64,000 nt of DNA from Crossaster papposus (GCA_037893245.1 JBAIAA010000695.1:178827-242826); one strand, 5' to 3'. Shown: positions 24,926 through 37,063, numbered from the stretch's first letter. Notes: generated by a model from the sequence alone, not told the origin. Translations and numbers: made by a program.

Positions 24926-26432
24926 AGAAGTGTGCATAAGAAATATGTAAAGGGAAAGAAGTGTGCATAAGAAATATGTAAAGGGAAAGAAGTGTGCATA
25001 AGAAATATGTAAAGGGAAAGAAGTGTGCATAAGAAATATGTAAAGGGAAAGAAGTGTGCATAAGAAATATGTAAAGGGAAAGAAGTGTGCATAAGAAATA
25101 TGTAAAGGGAAAGAAGTGTGCATAAGAAATATGTAAAGGGAAAGAAGTGTGCATAAGAAATATGTAAAGGGAAAGAAGTGTGCATAAGAAATATGTAAAG
25201 GGAAAGAAGTGTGCATAAGAAATATGTAAAGGGAAAGAAGTGTGCATAAGAAATATGTAAAGGGAAAGAAGTGTGCATAAGAAATATGTAAAGGGAAAGA
25301 AGTGTGCATAAGAAATATGTAAAGGGAAAGAAGTGTGCATAAGAAATATGTAAAGGGAAAGAAGTGTGCATAAGAAATATGTAAAGGGAAAGAAGTGTGC
25401 ATAAGAAATATGTAAAGGGAAAGAAGTGTGCATAAGAAATATGTAAAGGGAAAGAAGTGTGCATAATAAATATGTAAAGGGAAAGAAGTGTGCATAATAA
25501 ATATGTAAAGGGAAAGAAGTGTGCATACTAAATATGTAAAGGGAAAGAAGTGTGCATACTAAATATGTAAAGGGAAAGAAGTGTGCATAAGAAATATGTA
25601 AAGGGAAAGAAGTGTGCATAAGAAATATGTAAAGGGAAAGAAGTGTGCATAATAAATATGTAAAGGGAAAAAAGTGTGCATAAGAAATATGTAAAGGGAA
25701 AGAAGTGTGCATAAGAAATATGTAAAGAGAAAGAAGTGTGCATAAGAAATATGTAAAGGGAAAGAAGTGTGCATAAGAAATATGCAAAGGGAAAGAAGTG
25801 TGCATAAGAAATATGTAAAGGGAAAGAAGTGTGCATAAGAAATATGTAAAGGGAAGGAAGTGTGCATAAGAAATATGCAAAGGGAAAGAAGTATGCATAA
25901 GAAATATGTAAAGGGAAAGAAGTGTGCATAAGAAATATGTAAAGGGAAAGAAGTGTGCATAAGAAATATGTAAAGGGAAAGAAGTGTGCATAAGAAATAT
26001 GTAAAGGGAAAGAAGTGTGCATAAGAAATATGTAAAGGGAAAGAAGTGTGCATAAGAAATATGTAAAGGGAAAGAAGTGTGCATAAGAAATATGTAAAGG
26101 GAAAGAAGTGTGCATAAGAAATATGTAAAGGGAAAGAAGTGTGCATAAGAAATATGTAAAGGGAAAGAAGTGTGCATAAGAAATATGTAAAGGGAAAGAA
26201 GTGTGCATAAGAAATATGTAAAGGGAAAGAAGTGTGCATAAGAAATATGTAAAGGGAAAGAAGTGTGCATAAGAAATATGTAAAGGGAAAGAAGTGTGCA
26301 TAAGAAATATGTAAAGGGAAAGAAGTGTGCATAAGAAATATGTAAAGGGAAAGAAGTGTGCATAAGAAATATGTAAAGGGAAAGAAGTGTGCATAAGAAA
26401 TATGTAAAGGGAAAGAAGTGTGCATAAGAAAT

Positions 26433-26468
26433 AAACACATGATGTGGGAACAAGCCCTCGAGTTAAAT
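26433..26468. repeat. 36-bp satellite insert
   Basis: Consensus insert followed by a monomer with CATATGAAAT. The same pair is at 32483, 6,050 bp away, in a later copy of the higher-order repeat. Confidence 0.95.
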
Positions 26469-26726
26469 ATGTAAAGGGAAAGAAGTGTGCATATGAAATA
26501 TGTAAAGGGAAAGAAGTGTGCATAAGAAATATGTAAAGGGAAAGAAGTGTGCATAAGAAATATGTAAAGGGAAAGAAGTGTGCATAAGAAATATGTAAAG
26601 GGAAAGAAGTGTGCATAAGAAATATGTAAAGGGAAAGAAGTGTGCATAAGAAATATGTAAAGGGAAAGAAGTGTGCATAAGAAATATGTAAAGGGAAAGA
26701 AGTGTGCATAAGAAATATGTAAAGGG

Positions 26727-29700
26727 GAAGAAGTGTGCATAAGAAATATGTAAAGGGAAAGAAGTGTGCATAAGAAATATGTAAAGAGAAAGAAGTGTGC
26801 ATAAGAAATATGTAAAGGGAAAGAAGTGTGCATAAGAAATATGCAAAGGGAAAGAAGTGTGCATAAGAAATATATAAAGGGAAAGAAGTGTGCATAAGAA
26901 ATATGCAAAGGGAAAGAAGTGTGCATAAGAAATATGTAAAGGGAAAGAAGTGTGCATAAGAAATATGCAAAGGGAAAGAAGTGTGCATAAGAAATATGTA
27001 AAGGGAAAGAAGTGTGCATAAGAAAGATGTAAAGGGAAAGAAGTGTGCATAAGAAATATGTAAAGGGAAAGAAGTGTGCATAAGAAATATGTAAAGGGAA
27101 AGAAGTGTGCATAAGAAATATGTAAAGGGAAAGAAGTGTGCATAAGAAATATGTAAAGGGAAATAAGTGTGCATAAGAAATATGTAAAGGGAAAGAAGTG
27201 TGCATAAGAAATATGTAAAGGGAAATAAGTGTGCATAAGAAATATGTAAAGGGAAAGAAGTGTGCATAAGAAATATGTAAAGGGAAAGAAGTGTGCATAA
27301 GAAATATGTAAAGGGAATGAAGTGTGCATAAGAAATATGTAAAGGGAAAGAAGTGTGCATAAGAAATATGTAAAGGGAAAGAAGTGTGCATAATAAATAT
27401 GTAAAGGGAAAGAAGTGTGCATAAGAAATATGTAAAGGGAAAGAAGTGTGCATAAGAAATATGTAAAGGGAAAGAAGTGTGCATAAGAAATATGTAAAGG
27501 GAAAGAAGTGTGCATAAGAAATATGTAAAGGGAAAGAAGTGTGCATAAGAAATATGTAAAGGGAAAGAAGTGTGCATAAGAAATATGTAAAGGGAAAGAA
27601 GTGTGCATAAGAAATATGTAAAGGGAAAGAAGTGTGCATAAGAAATATGTAAAGGGAAAGAAGTGTGCATAAGAAATATGTAAAGAGAAAGAAGTGTGCA
27701 TAAGAAATATGTAAAGGGAAAGAAGTGTGCATAAGAAATATGTAAAGGGAAAGAAGTGTGCATAAAAAATCTGTAAAGGGAAAGAAGTCTGCATAAGAAA
27801 TATGTAAAGAGAAAGAAGTGTGCATAAGAAATATGTAAAGGGAAAGAAGTGTGCATAAGAAATATGTAAAGGGAAAGAAGTGTGCATAAGAAATATGTAA
27901 AGCGAAAGAAGTGTGCATAAGAAATATGTAAAGGGAAAGAAGTGTGCATAAGAAATATGTAAAGGGAAAGAAGTGTGCATAAGAAATATGTAAAGGGACA
28001 GAAGTGTGCATAAGAAATATGTAAAGGGAAAGAAGTGTGCATAAGAAATATGTAAAGGGAAAGAAGTGTGCATAAGAAATATGTAAAGGGAAAGAAGTGT
28101 GCATAAGAAATATGTAAAGGGAAAGAAGTGTGCATAAGAAATATGTAAAGGGAAAGAAGTGTGCATAAGAAATATGTAAAGGGAAAGAAGTGTGCATAAG
28201 AAATATGTAAAGGGAAAGAAGTGTGCATAAGAAATATGTAAAGGGAAAGAAGTGTGCATAAGAAATATGTAAAGGGAAAGAAGTGTGCATAAGAAATATG
28301 TAAAGGGAAAGAAGTGTGCATAAGAAATATGTAAAGGGAAAGAAGTGTGCATAAGAAATATGTAAAGGGAAAGAAGTGTGCATAAGAAATATGTAAAGGG
28401 AAAGAAGTGTGCATAAGAAATATGTAAAGGGAAAGAAGTGTGCATAAGAAATATGTAAAGGGAAAGAAGTGTGCATAAGAAATATGTAAAGGGAAAGAAG
28501 TGTGCATAAGAAATATGTAAAGGGAAAGAAGTGTGCATAAGAAATATGTAAAGGGAAAGAAGTGTGCATAAGAAATATGTAAAGGGAAAGAAGTGTGCAT
28601 AAGAAATATGTAAAGGGAAAGAAGTGTGCATAAGAAATATGTAAAGGGAAAGAAGTGTGCATAAGAAATATGTAAAGGGAAAGAAGTGTGCATAATAAAT
28701 ATGTAAAGGGAAAGAAGTGTGCATACTAAATATGTAAAGGGAAAGAAGTGTGCATACTAAATATGTAAAGGGAAAGAAGTGTGCATAAGAAATATGTAAA
28801 GGGAAAGAAGTGTGCATAAGAAATATGTAAAGGGAAAGAAGTGTGCATAATAAATATGTAACGGGAAAAAAGTGTGCATAAGAAATATGTAAAGGGAAAG
28901 AAGTGTGCATAAGAAATATGTAAAGAGAAAGAAGTGTGCATAAGAAATATGTAAAGGGAAAGAAGTGTGCATAAGAAATATGCAAAGGGAAAGAAGTGTG
29001 CATAAGAAATATGTAAAGGGAAAGAAGTGTGCATAAGAAATATGTAAAGGGAAGGAAGTGTGCATAAGAAATATGCAAAGGGAAAGAAGTATGCATAAGA
29101 AATATGTAAAGGGAAAGAAGTGTGCATAAGAAATATGTAAAGGGAAAGAAGTGTGCATAAGAAATATGTAAAGGGAAAGAAGTGTGCATAAGAAATATGT
29201 AAAGGGAAAGAAGTGTGCATAAGAAATATGTAAAGGGAAAGAAGTGTGCATAAGAAATATGTAAAGGGAAAGAAGTGTGCATAAGAAATATGTAAAGGGA
29301 AAGAAGTGTGCATAAGAAATATGTAAAGGGAAAGAAGTGTGCATAAGAAATATGTAAAGGGAAAGAAGTGTGCATAAGAAATATGTAAAGGGAAAGAAGT
29401 GTGCATAAGAAATATGTAAAGGGAAAGAAGTGTGCATAAGAAATATGTAAAGGGAAAGAAGTGTGCATAAGAAATATGTAAAGGGAAAGAAGTGTGCATA
29501 AGAAATATGTAAATGGAAAGAAGTGTGCATAAGAAATATGTAAAGGGGAAGAAGTGTGCATAAGAAATATGTAAAGGGAAAGAAGTGTGCATAAGAAATA
29601 TGTAAAGAGAAAGAAGTGTGCATAAGAAATATGTAAAGGGAAAGAAGTGTGCATAAGAAATATGCAAAGGGAAAGAAGTGTGCATAAGAAATATATAAAG

Positions 29701-31683
29701 GGAAAGAAGTGTGCATAAGAAATATGCAAAGGGAAAGAAGTGTGCATAAGAAATATGTAAAGGGAAAGAAGTGTGCATAAGAAATATGCAAAGGGAAAGA
29801 AGTGTGCATAAGAAATATGTAAAGGGAAAGAAGTGTGCATAAGAAAGATGTAAAGGGAAAGAAGTGTGCATAAGAAATATGTAAAGGGAAAGAAGTGTGC
29901 ATAAGAAATATGTAAAGGGAAAGAAGTGTGCATAAGAAATATGTAAAGGGAAAGAAGTGTGCATAAGAAATATGTAAAGGGAAATAAGTGTGCATAAGAA
30001 ATATGTAAAGGGAAAGAAGTGTGCATAAGAAATATGTAAAGGGAAATAAGTGTGCATAAGAAATATGTAAAGGGAAAGAAGTGTGCATAAGAAATATGTA
30101 AAGGGAAAGAAGTGTGCATAAGAAATATGTAAAGGGAATGAAGTGTGCATAAGAAATATGTAAAGGGAAAGAAGTGTGCATAAGAAATATGTAAAGGGAA
30201 AGAAGTGTGCATAATAAATATGTAAAGGGAAAGAAGTGTGCATAAGAAATATGTAAAGGGAAAGAAGTGTGCATAAGAAATATGTAAAGGGAAAGAAGTG
30301 TGCATAAGAAATATGTAAAGGGAAAGAAGTGTGCATAAGAAATATGTAAAGGGAAAGAAGTGTGCATAAGAAATATGTAAAGGGAAAGAAGTGTGCATAA
30401 GAAATATGTAAAGGGAAAGAAGTGTGCATAAGAAATATGTAAAGGGAAAGAAGTGTGCATAAGAAATATGTAAAGGGAAAGAAGTGTGCATAAGAAATAT
30501 GTAAAGAGAAAGAAGTGTGCATAAGAAATATGTAAAGGGAAAGAAGTGTGCATAAGAAATATGTAAAGGGAAAGAAGTGTGCATAAAAAATCTGTAAAGG
30601 GAAAGAAGTCTGCATAAGAAATATGTAAAGAGAAAGAAGTGTGCATAAGAAATATGTAAAGGGAAAGAAGTGTGCATAAGAAATATGTAAAGGGAAAGAA
30701 GTGTGCATAAGAAATATGTAAAGCGAAAGAAGTGTGCATAAGAAATATGTAAAGGGAAAGAAGTGTGCATAAGAAATATGTAAAGGGAAAGAAGTGTGCA
30801 TAAGAAATATGTAAAGGGACAGAAGTGTGCATAAGAAATATGTAAAGGGAAAGAAGTGTGCATAAGAAATATGTAAAGGGAAAGAAGTGTGCATAAGAAA
30901 TATGTAAAGGGAAAGAAGTGTGCATAAGAAATATGTAAAGGGAAAGAAGTGTGCATAAGAAATATGTAAAGGGAAAGAAGTGTGCATAAGAAATATGTAA
31001 AGGGAAAGAAGTGTGCATAAGAAATATGTAAAGGGAAAGAAGTGTGCATAAGAAATATGTAAAGGGAAAGAAGTGTGCATAAGAAATATGTAAAGGGAAA
31101 GAAGTGTGCATAAGAAATATGTAAAGGGAAAGAAGTGTGCATAAGAAATATGTAAAGGGAAAGAAGTGTGCATAAGAAATATGTAAAGGGAAAGAAGTGT
31201 GCATAAGAAATATGTAAAGGGAAAGAAGTGTGCATAAGAAATATGTAAAGGGAAAGAAGTGTGCATAAGAAATATGTAAAGGGAAAGAAGTGTGCATAAG
31301 AAATATGTAAAGGGAAAGAAGTGTGCATAAGAAATATGTAAAGGGAAAGAAGTGTGCATAAGAAATATGTAAAGGGAAAGAAGTGTGCATAAGAAATATG
31401 TAAAGGGAAAGAAGTGTGCATAAGAAATATGTAAAGGGAAAGAAGTGTGCATAAGAAATATGTAAAGGGAAAGAAGTGTGCATAAGAAATATGTAAAGGG
31501 AAAGAAGTGTGCATAATAAATATGTAAAGGGAAAGAAGTGTGCATACTAAATATGTAAAGGGAAAGAAGTGTGCATACTAAATATGTAAAGGGAAAGAAG
31601 TGTGCATAAGAAATATGTAAAGGGAAAGAAGTGTGCATAAGAAATATGTAAAGGGAAAGAAGTGTGCATAATAAATATGTAAC
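26727..31683. repeat. 2,821-bp higher-order repeat (91 monomers), two copies
   Basis: Markers repeat exactly 2,821 bp apart: AAAGGGGAAG (26727/29548), GGGAATGAAG (27318/30139), AATCTGTAAAG (27771/30592), AAAGCGAAAG (27903/30724), and AACGGGAAAAAAG (28862/31683). A third, rearranged copy follows after 31578, with the GGGAATG marker at 33337, an offset of 3,198 bp because of an extra insert and 11 monomers. Confidence 0.9.
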
Positions 31684-32482
31684 GGGAAAAAAGTGTGCAT
31701 AAGAAATATGTAAAGGGAAAGAAGTGTGCATAAGAAATATGTAAAGAGAAAGAAGTGTGCATAAGAAATATGTAAAGGGAAAGAAGTGTGCATAAGAAAT
31801 ATGCAAAGGGAAAGAAGTGTGCATAAGAAATATGTAAAGGGAAAGAAGTGTGCATAAGAAATATGTAAAGGGAAGGAAGTGTGCATAAGAAATATGCAAA
31901 GGGAAAGAAGTATGCATAAGAAATATGTAAAGGGAAAGAAGTGTGCATAAGAAATATGTAAAGGGAAAGAAGTGTGCATAAGAAATATGTAAAGGGAAAG
32001 AAGTGTGCATAAGAAATATGTAAAGGGAAAGAAGTGTGCATAAGAAATATGTAAAGGGAAAGAAGTGTGCATAAGAAATATGTAAAGGGAAAGAAGTGTG
32101 CATAAGAAATATGTAAAGGGAAAGAAGTGTGCATAAGAAATATGTAAAGGGAAAGAAGTGTGCATAAGAAATATGTAAAGGGAAAGAAGTGTGCATAAGA
32201 AATATGTAAAGGGAAAGAAGTGTGCATAAGAAATATGTAAAGGGAAAGAAGTGTGCATAAGAAATATGTAAAGGGAAAGAAGTGTGCATAAGAAATATGT
32301 AAAGGGAAAGAAGTGTGCATAAGAAATATGTAAAGGGAAAGAAGTGTGCATAAGAAATATGTAAAGGGAAAGAAGTGTGCATAAGAAATATGTAAAGGGA
32401 AAGAAGTGTGCATAAGAAATATGTAAAGGGAAAGAAGTGTGCATAAGAAATATGTAAAGGGAAAGAAGTGTGCATAAGAAAT

Positions 32483-32518
32483 AAACACATGATGTGGGAA
32501 CAAGCCCTCGAGTTAAAT
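32483..32518. repeat. 36-bp satellite insert
   Basis: Consensus insert followed by CATATGAAAT, duplicate of 26433. Confidence 0.95.
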
Positions 32519-35500
32519 ATGTAAAGGGAAAGAAGTGTGCATATGAAATATGTAAAGGGAAAGAAGTGTGCATAAGAAATATGTAAAGGGAAAGAAGTGT
32601 GCATAAGAAATATGTAAAGGGAAAGAAGTGTGCATAAGAAATATGTAAAGGGAAAGAAGTGTGCATAAGAAATATGTAAAGGGAAAGAAGTGTGCATAAG
32701 AAATATGTAAAGGGAAAGAAGTGTGCATAAGAAATATGTAAAGGGAAAGAAGTGTGCATAAGAAATATGTAAAGGGAAAGAAGTGTGCATAAGAAATATG
32801 TAAAGAGAAAGAAGTGTGCATAAGAAATATGTAAAGGGAAAGAAGTGTGCATAAGAAATATGCAAAGGGAAAGAAGTGTGCATAAGAAATATGTAAAGGG
32901 AAAGAAGTGTGCATAAGAAATATGCAAAGGGAAAGAAGTGTGCATAAGAAATATGTAAAGGGAAAGAAGTGTGCATAAGAAATATGCAAAGGGAAAGAAG
33001 TGTGCATAAGAAATATGTAAAGGGAAAGAAGTGTGCATAAGAAAGATGTAAAGGGAAAGAAGTGTGCATAAGAAATATGTAAAGGGAAAGAAGTGTGCAT
33101 AAGAAATATGTAAAGGGAAAGAAGTGTGCATAAGAAATATGTAAAGGGAAAGAAGTGTGCATAAGAAATATGTAAAGGGAAAGAAGTGTGCATAATAAAT
33201 ATGTAAAGGGAAAGAAGTGTGCATAAGAAATATGTAAAGGGAAATAAGTGTGCATAAGAAATATGTAAAGGGAAAGAAGTGTGCATAAGAAATATGTAAA
33301 GGGAAAGAAGTGTGCATAAGAAATATGTAAAGGGAATGAAGTGTGCATAAGAAATATGTAAAGGGAAAGAAGTGTGCATAAGAAATATGTAAAGGGAAAG
33401 AAGTGTGCATAATAAATATGTAAAGGGAAAGAAGTGTGCATAAGAAATATGTAAAGGGAAAGAAGTGTGCATAAGAAATATGTAAAGGGAAAGAAGTGTG
33501 CATAAGAAATATGTAAAGGGAAAGAAGTGTGCATAAGAAATATGTAAAGGGAAAGAAGTGTGCATAAGAAATATGTAAAGGGAAAGAAGTGTGCATAAGA
33601 AATATGTAAAGGGAAAGAAGTGTGCATAATAAATATGTAAAGGGAAAGAAGTGTGCATAATAAATATGTAAAGGGAAAGAAGTGTGCATAAGAAATATGT
33701 AAAGGGAAAGAAGTGTGCATAAGAAATATGTAAAGGGAAAGAAGTGTGCATAATAAATATGTAAAGGGAAAGAAGTGTGCATAATAAATATGTAAAGGGA
33801 AAGAAGTGTGCATAATAAATATGTAAAGGGAAAGAAGTGTGCATAAGAAATATGTAAAGGGAAAGAAGTGTGCATAAGAAATATGTAAAGGGAAAGAAGT
33901 GTGCATAAGAAATATGTAAAGGGAAAGAAGTGTGCATAAGAAATATGTAAAGGGAAAGAAGTGTGCATAAGAAATATGTAAAGGGAAAGAAGTGTGCATA
34001 AGAAATATGTAAAGGGAAAGAAGTGTGCATAAGAAATATGTAAAGGGAAAGAAGTGTGCATAAGAAATATGTAAATTGAAAGAAGTGTGCATAAGAAATA
34101 TGTAAAGAGAAAGAAGTGTGCATAAGAAATATGTAAAGGGAAAGAAGTGTGCATAAGAAATATGTAAAGGGAAAGAAGTGTGCATAAGAAATATGTAAAG
34201 CGAAAGAAGTGTGCATAAGAAATATGTAAAGGGAAAGAAGTGTGCATAAGAAATATGTAAAGGGAAAGAAGTGTGCATAAGAAATATGTAAAGGGACAGA
34301 AGTGTGCATAAGAAATATGTAAAGGTAAAGAAGTGTGCATAAGAAATATGTAAAGGGAAAGAAGTGTGCATAAGAAATATGTAAAGGGAAAGAAGTGTGC
34401 ATAAGAAATATGTAAAGGGAAAGAAGTGTGCATAAGAAATATGTAAAGGGAAAGAAGTGTGCATAAGAAATATGTAAAGGGAAAGAAGTGTGCATAAGAA
34501 ATATGTAAAGGGAAAGAAGTGTGCATAAGAAATATGTAAAGGGAAAGAAGTGTGCATAAGAAATATGTAAAGGGAAAGAAGTGTGCATAAGAAATATGTA
34601 AAGGGAAAGAAGTGTGCATAAGAAATATGTAAAGGGAAAGAAGTGTGCATAAGAAATATGTAAAGGGAAAGAAGTGTGCATAAGAAATATGTAAAGGGAA
34701 AGAAGTGTGCATAAGAAATATGTAAAGGGAAAGAAGTGTGCATAAGAAATATGTAAAGGGAAAGAAGTGTGCATAAGAAATATGTAAAGGGAAAGAAGTG
34801 TGCATAAGAAATATGTAAAGGGAAAGAAGTGTGCATAAGAAATATGTAAAGGGAAAGAAGTGTGCATAAGAAATATGTAAAGGGAAAGAAGTGTGCATAA
34901 GAAATATGTAAAGGGAAAGAAGTGTGCATAAGAAATATGTAAAGGGAAAGAAGTGTGCATAAGAAATATGTAAAGGGAAAGAAGTGTGCATAAGAAATAT
35001 GTAAAGGGAAAGAAGTGTGCATAAGAAATATGTAAAAGGAAAGAAGTGTGCATAAGAAATATGTAAAGGGAAAGAAGTGTGCATAAGAAATATGTAAAGG
35101 GAAAGAAGTGTGCATAAGAAATATGTAAAGGGAAAGAAGTGTGCATAAGAAATATGTAAAGGGAAAGAAGTGTGCATAAGAAATATGTAAAGGGAAAGAA
35201 GTGTGCATAAGAAATATGTAAAGGGAAAGAAGTGTGCATAATAAATATGCAAAGGGAAAGAAGTGTGCATAAGAAATATGCAAAGGGAAAGAAGTGTGCA
35301 TAAGAAATATGTAAAGGGAAAGAAGTGTGCATAAGAAATATGTAAAGGGAAAGAAGTGTGCATAAGAAATATGTAAAGGGAAAGAAGTGTGCATAAGAAA
35401 TATGTAAAGGGAAAGAAGTGTGCATAAGAAATATGTAAAGGGAAAGAAGTGTGCATAAGAAATATGTAAAGGGAAAGAAGTGTGCATAAGAAATATGTAA

Positions 35501-35553
35501 AGGGAAAGAAGTGTGCATAAGAAATATGCAAAGGGAAAGAAGTGTGCATAAGA

Positions 35554-35558
35554 AATAT
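35554..35558. repeat. Target site duplication, left copy (AATAT)
   Basis: AATAT ends the satellite on the left of the retrotransposon and begins it again at 37064-37068. Joining 35558 directly to 37069 rebuilds a perfect 31-bp monomer, so the insertion duplicated 5 bp and removed nothing. Confidence 0.8.
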
Positions 35559-35582
35559 AATAATAATAATAATAATAATAAT
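35559..35582 (-). repeat. (ATT)8 microsatellite tail of the LINE
   Basis: Eight AAT triplets on the plus strand (ATT on the element strand) lie directly against the left target site duplication. Simple-repeat 3' tails instead of poly(A) are typical of the CR1/L2 group. Confidence 0.88.
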
Positions 35583-35594
35583 ACAAGCATTTGT

Positions 35595-35635
35595 AAAGCG
35601 CCATCTATCTATGTAGACATATTCCGAGGCGCTTT
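35595..35635 (-). other. 3' UTR stem-loop of the LINE
   Basis: AAAGCGCC at 35595-35602 and GGCGCTTT at 35628-35635 form an 8-bp perfect stem around a 25-nt loop, close to the 3' tail. CR1/L2-like elements use a 3' stem-loop as the recognition site for their reverse transcriptase. That role is inferred here from position and family, not shown. Confidence 0.7.
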
Positions 35636-35695
35636 GAGAAAAGTTACCGTACAATAATAATTAATTTCCAGGTCACTTGAAACAAAACAAGCATT

Positions 35696-37063
35696 CTAAT
35701 TATAAGTTGAGTTAAACATGAATGTTTTAAGGAGGCATTTGAAGGTTTGTAAAGATTGACAGCTACGAATTTCCTGAGGCAAAGAGTTCCATAGAGTGGG
35801 GGCCGAGACTGAGAAGGCTTGGTCACCATACAATGTTCTAGTTCTTGGTATCACAAGAAGATTTTTGCCAGATGACCTTAGGTGGCGATGAGGGGAATAC
35901 TGGGTGAGGAGATCCTGCAGATATGTTGGTGCACTGTCATTGAGGGCTTTCCATGTAATTAGCATTATTTTGAAGGCAACCCTCTCTTTGACTGGAAGCC
36001 AGTGAAGATTTCTCAGGACTGGAGTAATGTGTTCAAATTTCCGTGTTCGGGATAAGACTCGAGCCGCAGTGTTTTGTACACGTTGAAGTTTGCGCATGAG
36101 AGTGTTGGTGATTCCAAACAAAAGTGAGTTACCATTATCCAACCTAGATGTCACGAGAGCATGGATAAGGATGGCAGCTGACTCATCAGTCAGGATTCGG
36201 CGGATGCTGTTGATGTTTCTAATGTGGTAATATGACGTTTGACAAACTTTCTTGACATGTGATTCCATTGACATTGTTCTGTCAAACATGACGCCAAGAT
36301 TACGTGCAATCGTAGAAGGTTCAATATTTGAAGTCCCAATTTGCATCTGGTTGCAGCTGATTTTATCCTGGCTACGTTTGGAAGTGATAATTAGAAGTTC
36401 GGTCTTGTCGTCGTTAAATCTTAATTTATTCCTGGTCATCCATTGCTTTAAATCACAAACACATTGTTCAATACGCCGTCTCACGGAATGTTCATCGTCT
36501 TGGTTTCCCAGTTGAAATGATCCATATATCTGTGTGTCGTCTGCGTAGCAATGAACTTGAAGTTGATGTCTTCGTACAATAGCGGCAATAGGCTCGGAGT
36601 ATATTGTGAAAAATAAGGGACCTAGTACTGATCCTTGAGGAACGCCAGAAGAAAGTGAGATGGGAGATGATAAGGTTCCATTAATGTTCACAGACTGAGT
36701 TCGATTACATATATATGATCTGATCCATTGCAGGGCTGAACCAGTAACACCGATGAACTGAAGGCGGTGGAATAAAACATCATAGTCTATAGTATCGAAT
36801 GCTGCAGAGAGATCTAGGAGAACAAGGAACACGCCACGCTTATTGTCAACTGCCCGAAGAATATCGTTCTTTACTCTTAGAAGAGCAGTCTCTGTTCCAT
36901 GATGTTTCCTATACGCAGATTGCAATGGTTCATGTAGATTGTGTTCATTCAGGTGATCAGTAATTTGTGAATAAACAACCTTCTCTATTACTTTGGATAT
37001 GAATGAAAGGTTGGATACAGGACGAAAGTTCTTGAGGTTTTCAGGATCGAGGGTTGGTTTCTT
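35696..37063 (-). CDS. Reverse transcriptase, C-terminal part of CR1/L2 ORF2, 5'-truncated
   Basis: The remaining protein is 455 residues, beginning at the truncation point (KKPTLDPENL) with no native start, and ending at a TAG stop. It contains NFRPVSNLSFISK (12-24), the motif A region LDLSAAFD (83-90, catalytic D84), GVPQGSVLGP (140-149), catalytic YADD (173-176, codons at 36547-36536) and NDDKTEL (217-223). The later LGVMFD (256-261) is also present, as is the C-terminal region typical of the family with LHWLPV (353-358) and APTLWNSLP (421-429). The polymerase copies element RNA into DNA at a nicked target. The catalytic aspartates are present and there is no frameshift or internal stop. 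Because the minus strand of the satellite has no stops, the frame stays open upstream as far as 37624, giving a chimeric 642-codon frame. The upstream 187 codons are satellite, not part of the enzyme. Confidence 0.92.
   Translation of the reverse strand, partial: KKPTLDPENLKNFRPVSNLSFISKVIEKVVYSQITDHLNEHNLHEPLQSAYRKHHGTETALLRVKNDILRAVDNKRGVFLVLLDLSAAFDTIDYDVLFHRLQFIGVTGSALQWIRSYICNRTQSVNINGTLSSPISLSSGVPQGSVLGPLFFTIYSEPIAAIVRRHQLQVHCYADDTQIYGSFQLGNQDDEHSVRRRIEQCVCDLKQWMTRNKLRFNDDKTELLIITSKRSQDKISCNQMQIGTSNIEPSTIARNLGVMFDRTMSMESHVKKVCQTSYYHIRNINSIRRILTDESAAILIHALVTSRLDNGNSLLFGITNTLMRKLQRVQNTAARVLSRTRKFEHITPVLRNLHWLPVKERVAFKIMLITWKALNDSAPTYLQDLLTQYSPHRHLRSSGKNLLVIPRTRTLYGDQAFSVSAPTLWNSLPQEIRSCQSLQTFKCLLKTFMFNSTYN

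Larger units (their letters stand above)
13112..31590. repeat. Higher-order repeat domain marked by TAC-TAA doublets
   Basis: Two adjacent monomers with GCATACTAAAT occur seven times (variant C at 13117/13148, 17772/17803, 17896/17927, 20630/20661, 25528/25559, 28726/28757 and 31547/31578). After six of them the same series of variant monomers follows, and the GTATGCAT marker lies exactly 334 bp past the second C each time (13482, 18261, 20995, 25893, 29091, 31912). Distances between doublets are whole numbers of monomers once inserts are subtracted. This is higher-order organisation with variable period. Confidence 0.9.
10922..35558. repeat. 31-bp satellite array, central segment with higher-order repeats
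   Basis: Continuous 31-bp monomers with only four 36-bp inserts (15634, 18770, 26433, 32483). From 10922 to about 13.1 kb most monomers are consensus. From about 13.1 to 31.6 kb, recurring ordered series of variant monomers define higher-order repeats. The series includes TAC-TAA doublets, AATAAAT, GAGAAAG, GCAAAG, GGAAGGAAG and GTATGCAT. The segment ends at the retrotransposon insertion point. No gene or RNA is visible. Confidence 0.97.
35559..37063 (-). mobile_element. 5'-truncated CR1/L2-group non-LTR retrotransposon (LINE)
   Basis: A 1,505-bp unique sequence inside the satellite. On the minus strand it reads from inside the start of a reverse-transcriptase domain, through a stop codon at 35698-35696, to a 3' end with a hairpin and eight ATT triplets. 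Full-length members of this group are several kilobases long and carry an upstream apurinic endonuclease domain. Here that domain and any first open frame are missing, as expected from incomplete target-primed reverse transcription. The 5-bp flanking duplication and uninterrupted reading frame suggest a young insertion. It cannot move by itself because it has no endonuclease or promoter. CR1 versus L2 clade cannot be settled by eye. Confidence 0.93.

Noticed and set aside
31578-35654. Minus-strand frames beginning in the LINE 3' UTR and running into satellite (also those starting near 35590 and 35604)
   Set aside because: They read the 3' UTR hairpin and ATT tail (long runs of Y, I or L) and then stop-free satellite; not genes.
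35644-35829. Minus-strand 61-codon open frame at the LINE 3' end
   Set aside because: It overlaps the RT C-terminus and 3' UTR in another frame and resembles no known protein.
36252-36515. Plus-strand open frame of 87 codons inside the LINE
   Set aside because: It is antisense to the reverse-transcriptase domain, which matches the family end to end. No independent support.
35559-37063. LTR retrotransposon or endogenous retrovirus
   Set aside because: No terminal repeats, protease, RNase H or integrase; the RT motifs, ATT tail and 5' truncation fit a CR1/L2 LINE.
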